Source: Mycetocola miduiensis
GTDB lineage: Bacteria; Actinomycetota; Actinomycetes; Actinomycetales; Microbacteriaceae
Direction: 5' to 3'
DNA length: 64,000 nt
Assembly: GCF_900115155.1 (NCBI RefSeq)
Contig: NZ_FOVM01000005.1
Span: 124,001 to 188,000, forward strand
This document shows, piece by piece, positions 7,745 through 16,134 of this stretch (positions are counted from its first letter, which is position 1; each line of letters begins with the position of its first letter). The notes below the pieces were generated by a model, which saw only the letters and a program-made list of their open reading frames with translations, was not told the origin of the DNA and did no database searches. A program made the translations under genes and the position numbers.

Positions 7745-9934
7745 CTACGCCTCCAGCGCGTCGCGAAGCAGCGCGATGAGGGCGTTGAGCTGGACCGAAT
7801 CACTCGACGTGATGTCCTGGTCGCTGCCGTCGAGCGCGCGGGCTGCGAGTCCCTGCTTGCTGTCGATGAGTTCCGCGATCTTCGCGTCGATGGTATGTGC
7901 TGCGATGATCCGCCAGGCGGTGACAGGCTCTTCCTGGCCAATCCGGTGAACCCTGTCGATCGCCTGCGTCTGCTCGGCGGCGGTCCAGCTGAGCTCAGCC
8001 AGCACCACGTTCGATGCGGCCTGGAGGTTGAGGCCGACACCGGCCGCAGTGAGCGAACACACGGCGACGGCGACGGACGGGTCGTTGTTGAATGCGTCGA
8101 TCGCCTGCTGGCGGGCGGGAGTCGACTGGTCGCCTCGAATCGACACGGTGCGCAGGCCACGGCCGGCGAAGACCTGCTCGGCCGTGTCCATCACGTCGAT
8201 GTGCTTCGCGAAGAAGACCACCTTGCCGACGGAGTGCGCGAGTTGCGCGGTGTAGTCGGATGCCAGGACCGCCTTGGCCTGGCCGATCTTGCGCACCATG
8301 GTGAAGACGTTCTCGGCGCCGCCAGAGGCCTTCGCCTCATCGAGCTCGCCCTGGGCGACGAGGCGCATGATGTCGGTGTCAGGACCGCCGTTGAACGATG
8401 CGCGTTCGCCACGGGCTTCGAGGATCCGACGGTACTTGGCGAGGAGCCTCGCGCCGAGTTCACGCTCTGCGTCGCGAATCGACCGGCCGAGGTCGTCGTC
8501 GAGTTCGACGGGCATGTCGGCGATCATCTTCGACGGGAGGTCCTTCGCGACGTCGACCTTGCGGCGACGCACGATGCCCAGGTCGATGACGGCGCTGCGC
8601 GCCTCGGGGTAGAACTCCCGTTCGGCGGGGGTGAGTCCGGTCTCCTCGAGCTTCTCCATCAGCTGATGCGCGGGCTTGTCGCCCTGGGTCCAGCCGAGGA
8701 ACTGCCAGATGGCGTTGAAGTCCTCGACGTCGTTGATCAGCGGGGTTCCTGTCAGCGCCATCAGGAGCGGGTTTCCGCCAGGAGTCTGCTTGCGGATGCG
8801 GTTGGCGAGCGACAGCACATGCTGGGAGCGCTGGGAGTGCATGTTCTTGATGAAGTGGGCCTCATCGACGACCATGCCTTTGAAACCGAGGGTCCCGAGC
8901 CACGCGAGGTGCCGGTCGAGTACTTCGTAGTTGACGATGACGACGTCAGCGAAGGCATCGAGGTCTTGGCCGTCGCCGTGCACAACGGTGGCGCGACGGT
9001 TGGGGGTCCACCGTTCCACTTCACGTGCCCAGTTCATCTTCACGACGTTCGGCACGACGGCGAGGAGCGGGTACGCGTTCGCCACCGAAGCGGCGAGCAC
9101 CGACTGTGCGGTCTTGCCGAGGCCGGGTTCGTCGGCGAGGAGAAAGGTACGGTGTCCTTCGCGCACGGATTCGACGAAGCGCGCCTGGTGCCGCATGATC
9201 TCGAGATTCTTCGGTGACAGGCGGTCGATCTTCGGCGCTTCTGGCAGCTCCATGCTGGCGGCGCGGCCGCCCGAGCCCTGCTCGAATGCCTTGTAGAGCG
9301 GTCCCATGAGTTCCCAATTGCCGAGGCGGCCGCGGACGGGCGGCGGTGGGGCCGGCTGGTCCAGGTCGGGGGCGAGGAACGGGTTCGCGAGCAGGCGGGA
9401 CTTCACCGACTGCGGAACGACCTGCTTCTCGGCGAGTTCCGCCGGGACGACCTCTTCGACCGATGGCTTGTTCGTCGTGATGATGAGCTCGTCCGGGCTG
9501 AGTTCTGCGCCGGACTCGAGCAGCCAGTCGCGCCGCAGCTTCTGCGCGACGGGTGTCGTCGCTGCATCCGCCTCGAGGAGGGTGATGAGCGAGGTGTCAC
9601 GAGCCGCGGTCTTGGCCAGGATGGTCGCCACGCCGTCGAGGCGTTTGAGGAGTTCGACCCGGGACGCGTCGCTGAGTTCCTTGTCTGCCTTGACCTTGGC
9701 GCGTTCTTCGCGAACGAGGAACGCGATCACCTGGAATTTGGTCCGGTTGGTCGGACCGACCTTGCCCTTCTGGGCCTTTGCCTCGACCTCGCGCACCTTG
9801 CGGGCGAGGATCGGGATGATGGGCGCTTCGTCGTCATGTCGCGAGCCGGATCCCCTCGAAGAGGAACCGCGCGAGGACGATGAGCCCCGGTTGGCCTGTC
9901 GGCCGGATGAACGTCGTGTACCGGTGTGCGGCAT
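7745..9934 (-). CDS. SNF2-family DEAD/DEAH-box helicase
   Basis: A 729-residue SF2 translocase. The first 35 residues are a Ser/Arg/Gly-rich low-complexity tail. Residues to about 240 are a poorly conserved lysine-rich region. The two RecA-like lobes follow: Walker A in DEPGLGKTAQS (about residue 268), DEAH in VVDEAHFIKN (about 355), motif III LTGTPL, and motif VI QAIDRVHRIGQ near the C-terminus. The order and spacing resemble SMARCAL1/HARP-like remodelling ATPases, suggesting an ATP-driven DNA translocase in repair or recombination (inference). No nuclease or methylase neighbour suggests a defence system. AGGAGGAG directly precedes the ATG. Confidence 0.88.
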   Translation of the reverse strand: MPHTGTRRSSGRQANRGSSSSRGSSSRGSGSRHDDEAPIIPILARKVREVEAKAQKGKVGPTNRTKFQVIAFLVREERAKVKADKELSDASRVELLKRLDGVATILAKTAARDTSLITLLEADAATTPVAQKLRRDWLLESGAELSPDELIITTNKPSVEEVVPAELAEKQVVPQSVKSRLLANPFLAPDLDQPAPPPPVRGRLGNWELMGPLYKAFEQGSGGRAASMELPEAPKIDRLSPKNLEIMRHQARFVESVREGHRTFLLADEPGLGKTAQSVLAASVANAYPLLAVVPNVVKMNWAREVERWTPNRRATVVHGDGQDLDAFADVVIVNYEVLDRHLAWLGTLGFKGMVVDEAHFIKNMHSQRSQHVLSLANRIRKQTPGGNPLLMALTGTPLINDVEDFNAIWQFLGWTQGDKPAHQLMEKLEETGLTPAEREFYPEARSAVIDLGIVRRRKVDVAKDLPSKMIADMPVELDDDLGRSIRDAERELGARLLAKYRRILEARGERASFNGGPDTDIMRLVAQGELDEAKASGGAENVFTMVRKIGQAKAVLASDYTAQLAHSVGKVVFFAKHIDVMDTAEQVFAGRGLRTVSIRGDQSTPARQQAIDAFNNDPSVAVAVCSLTAAGVGLNLQAASNVVLAELSWTAAEQTQAIDRVHRIGQEEPVTAWRIIAAHTIDAKIAELIDSKQGLAARALDGSDQDITSSDSVQLNALIALLRDALEA

Positions 9935-10119
9935 GCTCCTCCTGAGCAGTCGAATGACCAGGCGGATGCCACTGGCCGAGACATGCGGGCGCTGGTTCAG
10001 TGGCCGATCAACGCGAAATCTTCATGCGGATCGACACACCGGTAAAAAGCGGGCGCACACCAATTGTACGGCATTCACGCCCGGGAGATCGCTGACATTC
10101 GCAGTCGGCGTGGTGCGCG

Positions 10120-12354
10120 TCAGTCGCCGGGGCGAAAACGACGCAACCGCAGGCTGTTCAGTACGACGAAGACACTCGAGAACGCCATGGCCGCTCCGGC
10201 CACCATCGGGTTGAGCAGTCCGAACGCGGCGAGCGGGAGCGCTGCGACGTTGTAGGCGAAAGCCCAGAACAGGTTGCCGTGGATGGTGCCGAGGGTGCGC
10301 CGGGACAGCGCAACGGCATCCGCAACGGCGCCGAGCTCTGCCCGGACCAGTGTGATGTCTGCGGCCGACATGGCGGCATCCGTCCCCGTTCCCATGGCCA
10401 GGCCGAGCTCTGCTGTAGCCAGCGCTGCGGCGTCGTTGACCCCGTCGCCGACCATCGCGACGCGCTGCCCCGCCCTCTGGAGGCGCTGGACTTCGTCGAC
10501 TTTCTGCTCAGGTAGCACTCCGGCGATAACCCTGTCGATGCCGACCTCAGTGGCGACGCGGTTCGCTGCGCGTTCGTTGTCTCCGGTGAGCAGAACCGGG
10601 GTGAGGCCCTGCCGTTTGAGGCGGTCCACTGCCGCCCGGGCTCCCGGCTTGACGCGGTCGGACACAGCGAAGATCCCTCGGACCTCACCGTCCCACCCGG
10701 CGACGACGACGGTCGCTCCAGCGGCTTCGGCGGTCGCGACGGCTGCGGCGAGCGACGTGGGCATCACGCAGCCGTGGTCGGCGGCAAACGCCGGCCGCCC
10801 GACGACGACATGCGCACCGTCGACCGTTCCGGTGACGCCGAGGCCGGACGCCGAGACGAACCCGCTCACAGGACGAAGCGAGTCGGTTGCGGCACCCGCG
10901 ACGAGGGCGCGAGCGATCGGATGCTCGGAGTACGCCTCGAGGGACGCGGCGCGGGACAGCGCCGTATCGTCGGTTGCGGTCACCTCGGTGAGGGTCATGA
11001 CGCCGGTGGTCACCGTGCCGGTCTTGTCGAGCACGATGACGTCGATGCCCCTGACCCGCTCGAGGGCTTCAGGTCCCGTGATGAGAATGCCGGACTGTGC
11101 GCCACGGCTCGTGCCGACGAGCAGGGCAACGGGGGTCGCCAGCCCGAGGGCACACGGGCACGCGATGATGAGCACGGCGACGGCAGCGGTGAATCCAGAC
11201 GACACAGGGTTGCCGGTGAGAACCCAGGCGGCGAGCACGAGAACGGCGAGAGCGATCACGGCGGGCACGAAGATCGCCGAGATACGGTCGGCAAGACGCT
11301 GCACGCGACCCTTGCCCAGCTGGGCGGCCTCGACGAGACGGGCCATCTGGGCGAGCTTCGTATCGCTGCCGACCCGGGTGGCGCGGACGACGAGACGGCC
11401 GCCACCGGCGATGGTCGCACCGGTGACGCTGTCGCCGGTGCGAACATCCACGGGGAGGGATTCGCCGGTCAGCATGCTCTCGTCGACGGCCGCGAACCCG
11501 GATTGCACCACGCCGTCGGTCGCGATCTTCTCCCCCGGCCGGACGACGAACAGGTCACCGACGGCAAGGTCGCCGATGGTGATGGTGGTCTCGCGCGGCA
11601 CATCCGCTGGCGCATCGGGGCGGAGCACCGTGACATCCCGTGCCCCAAGCTCGAGGAGGGCGCGCAGTGCCTGCCCTGCTGAGCGCTTCGACCGCTGCTC
11701 GAGGTACCGGCCGAGCAGGAGGAACACGGTGACGCCCGCGGCGACTTCGAGGTAGATCGCGGATGTCGCATCGGCGTCTGGCGTAAACAGCCGGAACTCG
11801 TGGGTCATGCCCGGCATCCCTGCCGTGCCGAAGAAGAGGGCCCAGATCGACCAGGCGAAGGCCGCCCCTGTTCCCATGGTGATGAGGGTGTCCATGGTCA
11901 GGGCACCGTGACGGAGATTGACCCAGGTAGCCCGGTGGAACGGGTAGCCACCCCAGACGACGACAGGGGCGGCGAGCGCGAGCGACAGCCATTGCCAATT
12001 GGTGAACTGCCACGCCGGGACCATCGCAAGGATGACCACGGGCACGCTGAGGATGGCACTGACGAGAAGCCGGGTGCGCAACGGGTCGGGCTCGGGGTTC
12101 GCAGGCGGTTCCTCAGGGCCGGATGCCTGCACCCGCTTCTCCGGGACGATCGCCGCCGAGTAGCCGGCCGCCTCCACAGCGGCGACGAGCTCGTCGACCG
12201 AGATGGCATCCGGGTACCGCACGCTTGCCTTCTCCGTGGCGAGGTTGACCTCCGCCGCGACGCCGTCCAGGCGGGTCAGCCGCTTCTCCACGCGGGCAAC
12301 GCAGCTCGCGCAGGTCATGCCGGAGATCTCGAGCGTCGCTGTGTTCTCTGTCAT
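10120..12354 (-). CDS. copA: copper-translocating P-type ATPase
   Basis: A 744-residue P1B-type ATPase exporting Cu(I) across the cytoplasmic membrane. One N-terminal HMA domain carries MTCASC (Cys15/Cys18). Membrane helices follow, then the phosphatase loop TGES, the metal-transport motif CPC in ACPCALG (about residue 400), the phosphorylated DKTGT (about 444), the HP motif in SEHPIARA and the hinge GDGVND. These are all diagnostic residues of CopA. A copper-sensor operator lies 38-56 bases upstream. No CopZ chaperone or CsoR gene is adjacent, so the regulator must act from elsewhere. An AGGA site precedes the ATG. Confidence 0.95.
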   Translation of the reverse strand: MTENTATLEISGMTCASCVARVEKRLTRLDGVAAEVNLATEKASVRYPDAISVDELVAAVEAAGYSAAIVPEKRVQASGPEEPPANPEPDPLRTRLLVSAILSVPVVILAMVPAWQFTNWQWLSLALAAPVVVWGGYPFHRATWVNLRHGALTMDTLITMGTGAAFAWSIWALFFGTAGMPGMTHEFRLFTPDADATSAIYLEVAAGVTVFLLLGRYLEQRSKRSAGQALRALLELGARDVTVLRPDAPADVPRETTITIGDLAVGDLFVVRPGEKIATDGVVQSGFAAVDESMLTGESLPVDVRTGDSVTGATIAGGGRLVVRATRVGSDTKLAQMARLVEAAQLGKGRVQRLADRISAIFVPAVIALAVLVLAAWVLTGNPVSSGFTAAVAVLIIACPCALGLATPVALLVGTSRGAQSGILITGPEALERVRGIDVIVLDKTGTVTTGVMTLTEVTATDDTALSRAASLEAYSEHPIARALVAGAATDSLRPVSGFVSASGLGVTGTVDGAHVVVGRPAFAADHGCVMPTSLAAAVATAEAAGATVVVAGWDGEVRGIFAVSDRVKPGARAAVDRLKRQGLTPVLLTGDNERAANRVATEVGIDRVIAGVLPEQKVDEVQRLQRAGQRVAMVGDGVNDAAALATAELGLAMGTGTDAAMSAADITLVRAELGAVADAVALSRRTLGTIHGNLFWAFAYNVAALPLAAFGLLNPMVAGAAMAFSSVFVVLNSLRLRRFRPGD

Positions 12355-12391
12355 CGGGTCCTCTCGGGCGCGGTGGCGCGCTCGAGATCAC

Positions 12392-12410
12392 TATACCCCC
12401 CGGGGGTACC
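12392..12410. promoter_or_regulatory. CsoR-type copper operator upstream of copA
   Basis: TATACCCCCCGGGGGTACC is an almost perfect inverted repeat of the TACCC(C)-GGGGTA type bound by the Cu(I) sensor CsoR in other actinobacteria. It lies between the copA start (12354) and the end of the neighbouring gene (12413), the expected place for copper-relieved repression. The assignment is by similarity to known CsoR boxes. Confidence 0.75.
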
Positions 12411-12412
12411 CG

Positions 12413-13303
12413 TCAGGTTCCCGGAGCGTTTTTCGCGAGCCATTTGTCGAGGCTCGACGGCTTGTCTGTGATGATCCCGTCGACGCCGAGCGCGCGGGCC
12501 TGTGCCCACGTTTCTTTCGAGTTCAGGGTATAGACCATGACCCCGAGCCCGGCGGCGTGCATCTCGTCGACGACGTCCGGCCGCTCTTCGATGACCGATG
12601 CCGGTGTGACGATGCCGATCACGCGAAACGAGCGGGCGAAGTCGACGGCGTTGTCAGGGAGCGACCGAACAATCGCAACGCGTGGCGTGCCCGGCGCGAG
12701 CTCCGCGGCGCTCGACAGCGACCCGAGGTTGAAGCTCATGAAGGTGACGCGTCCCCCGAGATCGAATCGGTCAAGTAGTGCGGTGACGGGGGCGAGGTCG
12801 TCGACGGACCAGTATCCCTTCAGCTCGAGCAGGGCTTTCTTACCGGTCGGGGCGAGCACGACAAGGAATTCTTCGAGGGTGGGGATGCGCTCCCCTGCGA
12901 ATGCGCTGGAGTACCAGGATCCGGCGTCGAGCTGTTTGAGTTCGGCGAGAGTCCTGTCGGCAAGCGGGCCCCTGCCGTCGGTGGTGCGGCCAAGGGTGCG
13001 ATCGTGAAAGAGGACAGGCACCCCATCACGCGAGCGAGTGACATCCGTCTCGACGAACTCCTGGGGCGACGCAAGCGCCCTGGTGAGCGCCGCCATGGTG
13101 TTCTCGGGTGCCGTCGAACGGTCGCCCCTGTGCCCGGCAACGAACGAGGGCTCCCCCGGCGTGCGCAGTTCGCCGAACATGTCCGTAGCGTGCACCGGGG
13201 TGCTGGCCGGATTCAGGATCAGCAGAACCACGATGGCTACGGCGGCGCAGAAGCTGGCGCCAAGCGGGAAAACCCCGGGCGTGCGGGTGCGCGGTGTCGT
13301 CAT
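12413..13303 (-). CDS. secreted or membrane-anchored glycerophosphodiester phosphodiesterase
   Basis: A 296-residue protein. A hydrophobic N-terminal helix (about residues 12-34) acts as a signal or anchor. The GDPD TIM barrel follows, with the catalytic start GHRGDRSTAPENT, the metal ligand segment ETDV, the second catalytic histidine in FHDRTLGRTTDGRG, and the terminal GVDGIITDKP. It hydrolyses glycerophosphodiesters to glycerol 3-phosphate and an alcohol, probably outside the membrane for phosphate or carbon scavenging. It runs towards copA and ends three bases from the copper operator. Confidence 0.9.
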   Translation of the reverse strand: MTTPRTRTPGVFPLGASFCAAVAIVVLLILNPASTPVHATDMFGELRTPGEPSFVAGHRGDRSTAPENTMAALTRALASPQEFVETDVTRSRDGVPVLFHDRTLGRTTDGRGPLADRTLAELKQLDAGSWYSSAFAGERIPTLEEFLVVLAPTGKKALLELKGYWSVDDLAPVTALLDRFDLGGRVTFMSFNLGSLSSAAELAPGTPRVAIVRSLPDNAVDFARSFRVIGIVTPASVIEERPDVVDEMHAAGLGVMVYTLNSKETWAQARALGVDGIITDKPSSLDKWLAKNAPGT

Positions 13304-13429
13304 CGACCACCTGTTCCTTCTCGGGAAGAAGTTCCGGTGGCCCTACTCTAGAGGCTGCCGTTACCGTTTCGTTACTTCTGGGAAATGCCCCCCGCCCCAA
13401 TACGGGGGACCACGGGGTCTGCGGCGGAT

Positions 13430-14233
13430 TCAGCGATCGTTCCGCGCGTCGACGGACATCCGGGCGCCGGCGGCGACCGAGCGCGCTGGGCTCTCGTAGT
13501 ACGGGCGCCCCATCGGCTGCGTTACACCGGGGATGGCAAGGCCGAGCAGTTCTGCAAAGCGGGGCGACGCGGCGATGCCGAGTTCGCGGTGGACGAGGGC
13601 GCTGAAGTCGCGGTATGACCTGAGCGCCGAGGCACGGTCGTCTGCAGCGAGGTAACTCCGCACCAGCAGCAGTTGGGACCGCTCCCGGAGCGGCTCGATC
13701 TGGGTGGCCATGGTTGCCAACGAGATGGCTTCAGCGCTGCGCGACGACATCAGTTCCCGACGGCAGAGGTCGTCAAGGCCGCCGAGGCGCTGCTGATTCA
13801 GACGTTCCCGCTCGAAGAGTACCCAGTCCTCGTACCAGCCAGGCAACAGGTCGGCGGTGCGAAGCAACTCCCCCGCGTCGGGTGGGAGGTTCTCCGTCGA
13901 GTGTTCGATTTCGCTGAGAAGGTCGCGAACCAACAGCACGTCAACGCGAACGTCTTCGTCGAGCGCCAGGACGTCACCGAACGATCCCAACAGCGAGGGA
14001 AGCTCATGCGAGACCCGATACACGCTGGCTCGAAGGTTGCCGGAGGCCTGTGCTTCGGAGCTGTCCGGCCACAACAGGCTTGCGAGTGAGCGCCGGGTTT
14101 GGGGGCCGCGGACGGCAAGCGCCGCGATGATTCGCTGTTGTCGCGTGCTGACGGCGATCGGATGACCATCTCGGTTGAGTTGCCAGAACCCGAAGAGGCG
14201 AACGGTCCACTGGATGCGGTCATCTGATCCCAT
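13430..14233 (-). CDS. SARP/AfsR-type transcriptional regulator (BTAD domain)
   Basis: A 267-residue regulator. Residues about 10-90 form an OmpR-like winged helix (VRLFGFWQLNRDG, then STRQQRIIAALAV and LWPDSSEAQASGNLRASVYRV). Residues about 100-245 are the bacterial transcriptional activation domain. The protein stops there without the NB-ARC and TPR parts of large AfsR proteins, so it is of the short SARP class. No receiver domain or biosynthetic cluster is next to it, so the target is unknown. An AGGGG-like site lies before the ATG; a GTG one codon upstream is an alternative start. Confidence 0.88.
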   Translation of the reverse strand: MGSDDRIQWTVRLFGFWQLNRDGHPIAVSTRQQRIIAALAVRGPQTRRSLASLLWPDSSEAQASGNLRASVYRVSHELPSLLGSFGDVLALDEDVRVDVLLVRDLLSEIEHSTENLPPDAGELLRTADLLPGWYEDWVLFERERLNQQRLGGLDDLCRRELMSSRSAEAISLATMATQIEPLRERSQLLLVRSYLAADDRASALRSYRDFSALVHRELGIAASPRFAELLGLAIPGVTQPMGRPYYESPARSVAAGARMSVDARNDR

Positions 14234-14401
14234 CACGGCACCCCTTTGCGGAGGAAACGGGAGGAAAGCAGCGGGTCTGGGCTTGGGCGCCTCAGCACTT
14301 TCGACTGAGATCAGGATGACCGGGGAATCAATGGAATGTCAACGGAGTCGGCCGCACAGACCCGGGCTTGACGCACGGCGAGGGTTATGGAAAACCGCGG
14401 G

Positions 14402-14647
14402 CTAGTGCCCTGCACCGTCTGGTGTTGCGGCGTCTGCCTGCACTGCCGCCAGCCAGTCCCGCACGGCATCGAGAACATCCGACGGGGCATTCGTCATCGT
14501 CGTGGAGCCGACGCCCCCGGAATCGCCTGCGAAGGTCAGTCTCGCCCGGAATCGGTCGTCTGGACGGTTCTCCAGCCAGACGCGGATCACCATCGTCGCG
14601 AAGGCCCCGGTGCTGTCCACGCCGTCCGCATTCTCACTGCCTGACAT
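14402..14647 (-). CDS. small conserved protein of unknown function
   Basis: An 81-residue soluble protein with the core VIRVWLENRPDDRFRARLTF followed by a C-terminal amphipathic helix (VLDAVRDWLAAV). The fold looks like one beta-hairpin and a helix. I have a weak impression that similar short proteins occur beside SARP regulators in actinobacteria, but cannot confirm it. It lies upstream of the SARP gene on the same strand with 168 bases between. GAGAAT seven bases before the ATG could be a degenerate leaderless promoter. Function unknown. Confidence 0.6.
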   Translation of the reverse strand: MSGSENADGVDSTGAFATMVIRVWLENRPDDRFRARLTFAGDSGGVGSTTMTNAPSDVLDAVRDWLAAVQADAATPDGAGH

Positions 14648-14836
14648 GCCGTCGATTCTCTTGGTTCTCCGCCCCTGGATCCTCGGTCGGACCTGCCAGT
14701 GTACGTCCGAATATGTGAAGACACCTTCTCACAAGTGCCCGTCGGACGCGCACGTCGACAGTGACCCAGTTCGGAGGGCAGCACTCGATTCTTCGCGAGG
14801 GTCTCGTCTTCCATGCGCGACAGCATCCCACACCGT

Positions 14837-15101
14837 GGTCGGTCCTCACAGGTCGCCCCCTCGCCCACGAACGACCCTTATGGCCGAATCGATCACCCGA
14901 ACGACCATTTGCGCCGGATCGCCTCACCCGATTCGCCTCGACGTGTCCCTCACGCACCACATCGGCAACAAACACATCGTGCCGAGTCGACGGCCTCAGG
15001 AGCAACCGGTTGGTCCCGAAGGGCCACCCCCGAGCACACGAACAAACCCTTGCGGCCCATTCGATCACGCGAACAGCCTTTTCGGCCCGATGGATCGCGC
15101 C
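14837..15101. repeat. degenerate direct repeat, two copies of about 90 bases
   Basis: Copy A (about 14837-14922) and copy B (about 15006-15101) share GGTC..., ACGAACRA..CCCTT, GGCC, TCGATCAC and CGAAC in the same order, by eye about 70% alike. About 85 unrelated bases separate them. Confidence 0.5.
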
Positions 15102-15165
15102 GCTGAGCCGCTACCTCGGGCGGCGAAGCTGAACCCGCGCGAACGAGGTGTGATCGCTCACCGGC

Positions 15166-15261
15166 GGGGCTGAGGGGTGTTTGCGGGGTGTCGAGGTTTG
15201 AGCCGGTGCGGTCTGCCACGGGCTCAATGTCTGAGCTGAGGTGCAAACGCCCCTCAGCCCC
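15166..15261. repeat. nested long inverted repeat
   Basis: The left arm is GGGGCTGAGGGGTGTTTGC (15166-15184) and the right arm is GCAAACGCCCCTCAGCCCC (15243-15261): 19 positions with one G-T type mismatch. Inside the loop, TTGAGCC (15198-15204) pairs with GGCTCAA (15221-15227). It lies just after the stop of the truncated aldehyde dehydrogenase gene and could end that operon's transcript, although no T run follows. Confidence 0.6.
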
Positions 15262-15273
15262 ACCCCCGTAAAC

Positions 15274-16134
15274 CTAGATCAGACTCTTCGTGTGCCAGAC
15301 CGTTTTCGTCTCCGTCAGCGCCGTGATCCGGTCCAGGCTCGGGGCGGCAGCATCCGTCCCGCCCTCCGGCCTCAACACGCGCTTGAGCGTTTCGGCCGCT
15401 GCGATCTCCAGGTCGACCCAGTCGAGCGCGCCAGCGCCGGTCAGGTCGAGAGCGTTGACGTCAGCGTGTGACGCGAGCCACGGGGCGACCTCGGCGGCAG
15501 ACCCGGTGAGGATGTTCACGACTCCGCCGGGCACGTCGCTCGTCGCGAGCACCTCGGACAGCGTGATCGCCGAGAGAGGGAGTCGCTCGGAGGCGAGCAC
15601 GACGACGGTGTTCCCGGCGACGAGGGCCGGCGCAACGACGCTCACGAACCCGAGCAGCGACGAGTCCTGCGGGGCGACGATGGCGACGACACCGGTCGGC
15701 TCCGGCACCGAGAGGTTGAAGTACGGCCCGGACACAGGGTTGGCGTTGCCGGTGACCTGCACGAACTTGTCGGCCCAGCCCGCGTACCAGACCCAGCGGT
15801 CGATGGCCTCATCGACCTGGCGCGTTGCTGCAGCCGTCGACACAGCCTCCGACTGAACGATCTCGTCGATGAACTGGGCGCGACGGCCTTCGAGCAGTTC
15901 CGCGATCCGGTACAACACCTGCCCGCGGTTGTACGCGGTGGCGTTCGCCCAGCCAGACACCGCTGAACGCGCGGCCACGACGGCGTCGCGGGCGTCCTTG
16001 CGGGATGCCTTCGCGGCGTTGGCGAGGAACGCGCCCTTCTTCGTCACCACTTCGTATGTGCGTCCGGATTCCGACCGGGGGAACTTTCCGCCGATGTAGA
16101 GCTTGTAGGTCTTGGGTACGGCGAGGCGGCTCAT
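15274..16134 (-). CDS. truncated aldehyde dehydrogenase-like protein without catalytic residues
   Basis: A 286-residue protein aligned to the N-terminal and NAD-binding part of aldehyde dehydrogenases. It ends before the catalytic cysteine. The canonical PWNFP loop reads PQDSS and the cofactor-binding KPAE reads LASER, so NAD binding and catalysis are probably lost. Its ATG overlaps the stop of the full-length enzyme upstream (ATGA at 16131-16134), so the two are translationally coupled. Together the pair (505 + 286 residues) has the size and order of ALDH16, in which a catalytic domain is followed by a non-catalytic ALDH-like domain. I infer a split ALDH16 acting as a complex partner. It belongs to the deoC operon. 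Confidence 0.8.
   Translation of the reverse strand: MSRLAVPKTYKLYIGGKFPRSESGRTYEVVTKKGAFLANAAKASRKDARDAVVAARSAVSGWANATAYNRGQVLYRIAELLEGRRAQFIDEIVQSEAVSTAAATRQVDEAIDRWVWYAGWADKFVQVTGNANPVSGPYFNLSVPEPTGVVAIVAPQDSSLLGFVSVVAPALVAGNTVVVLASERLPLSAITLSEVLATSDVPGGVVNILTGSAAEVAPWLASHADVNALDLTGAGALDWVDLEIAAAETLKRVLRPEGGTDAAAPSLDRITALTETKTVWHTKSLI

Larger units (their letters stand above)
14648..15273. other. 626-base gene-free stretch with direct repeats
   Basis: No reading frame here resembles a protein. The stretch holds a degenerate direct repeat of about 90 bases (copies near 14837-14922 and 15006-15101). Each copy contains two sub-units of the form CGAAC-A/G-ACC..GGCC..TCGATCAC. It ends in a nested palindrome at 15166-15261. 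Confidence 0.6.

Noticed and set aside
7709-9217. 502-codon open frame on the plus strand
   Set aside because: Antisense to the SNF2 helicase; no domain and no ribosome site.
7745-9934. SNF2 helicase as part of a defence island
   Set aside because: Neighbours are a small membrane protein and a copper ATPase; no nuclease, methylase or other defence gene is near.
14634-15173. Several overlapping open frames in the gene-free stretch
   Set aside because: They show only the translated direct repeat, no start signal and no family; no frame is favoured over the others.
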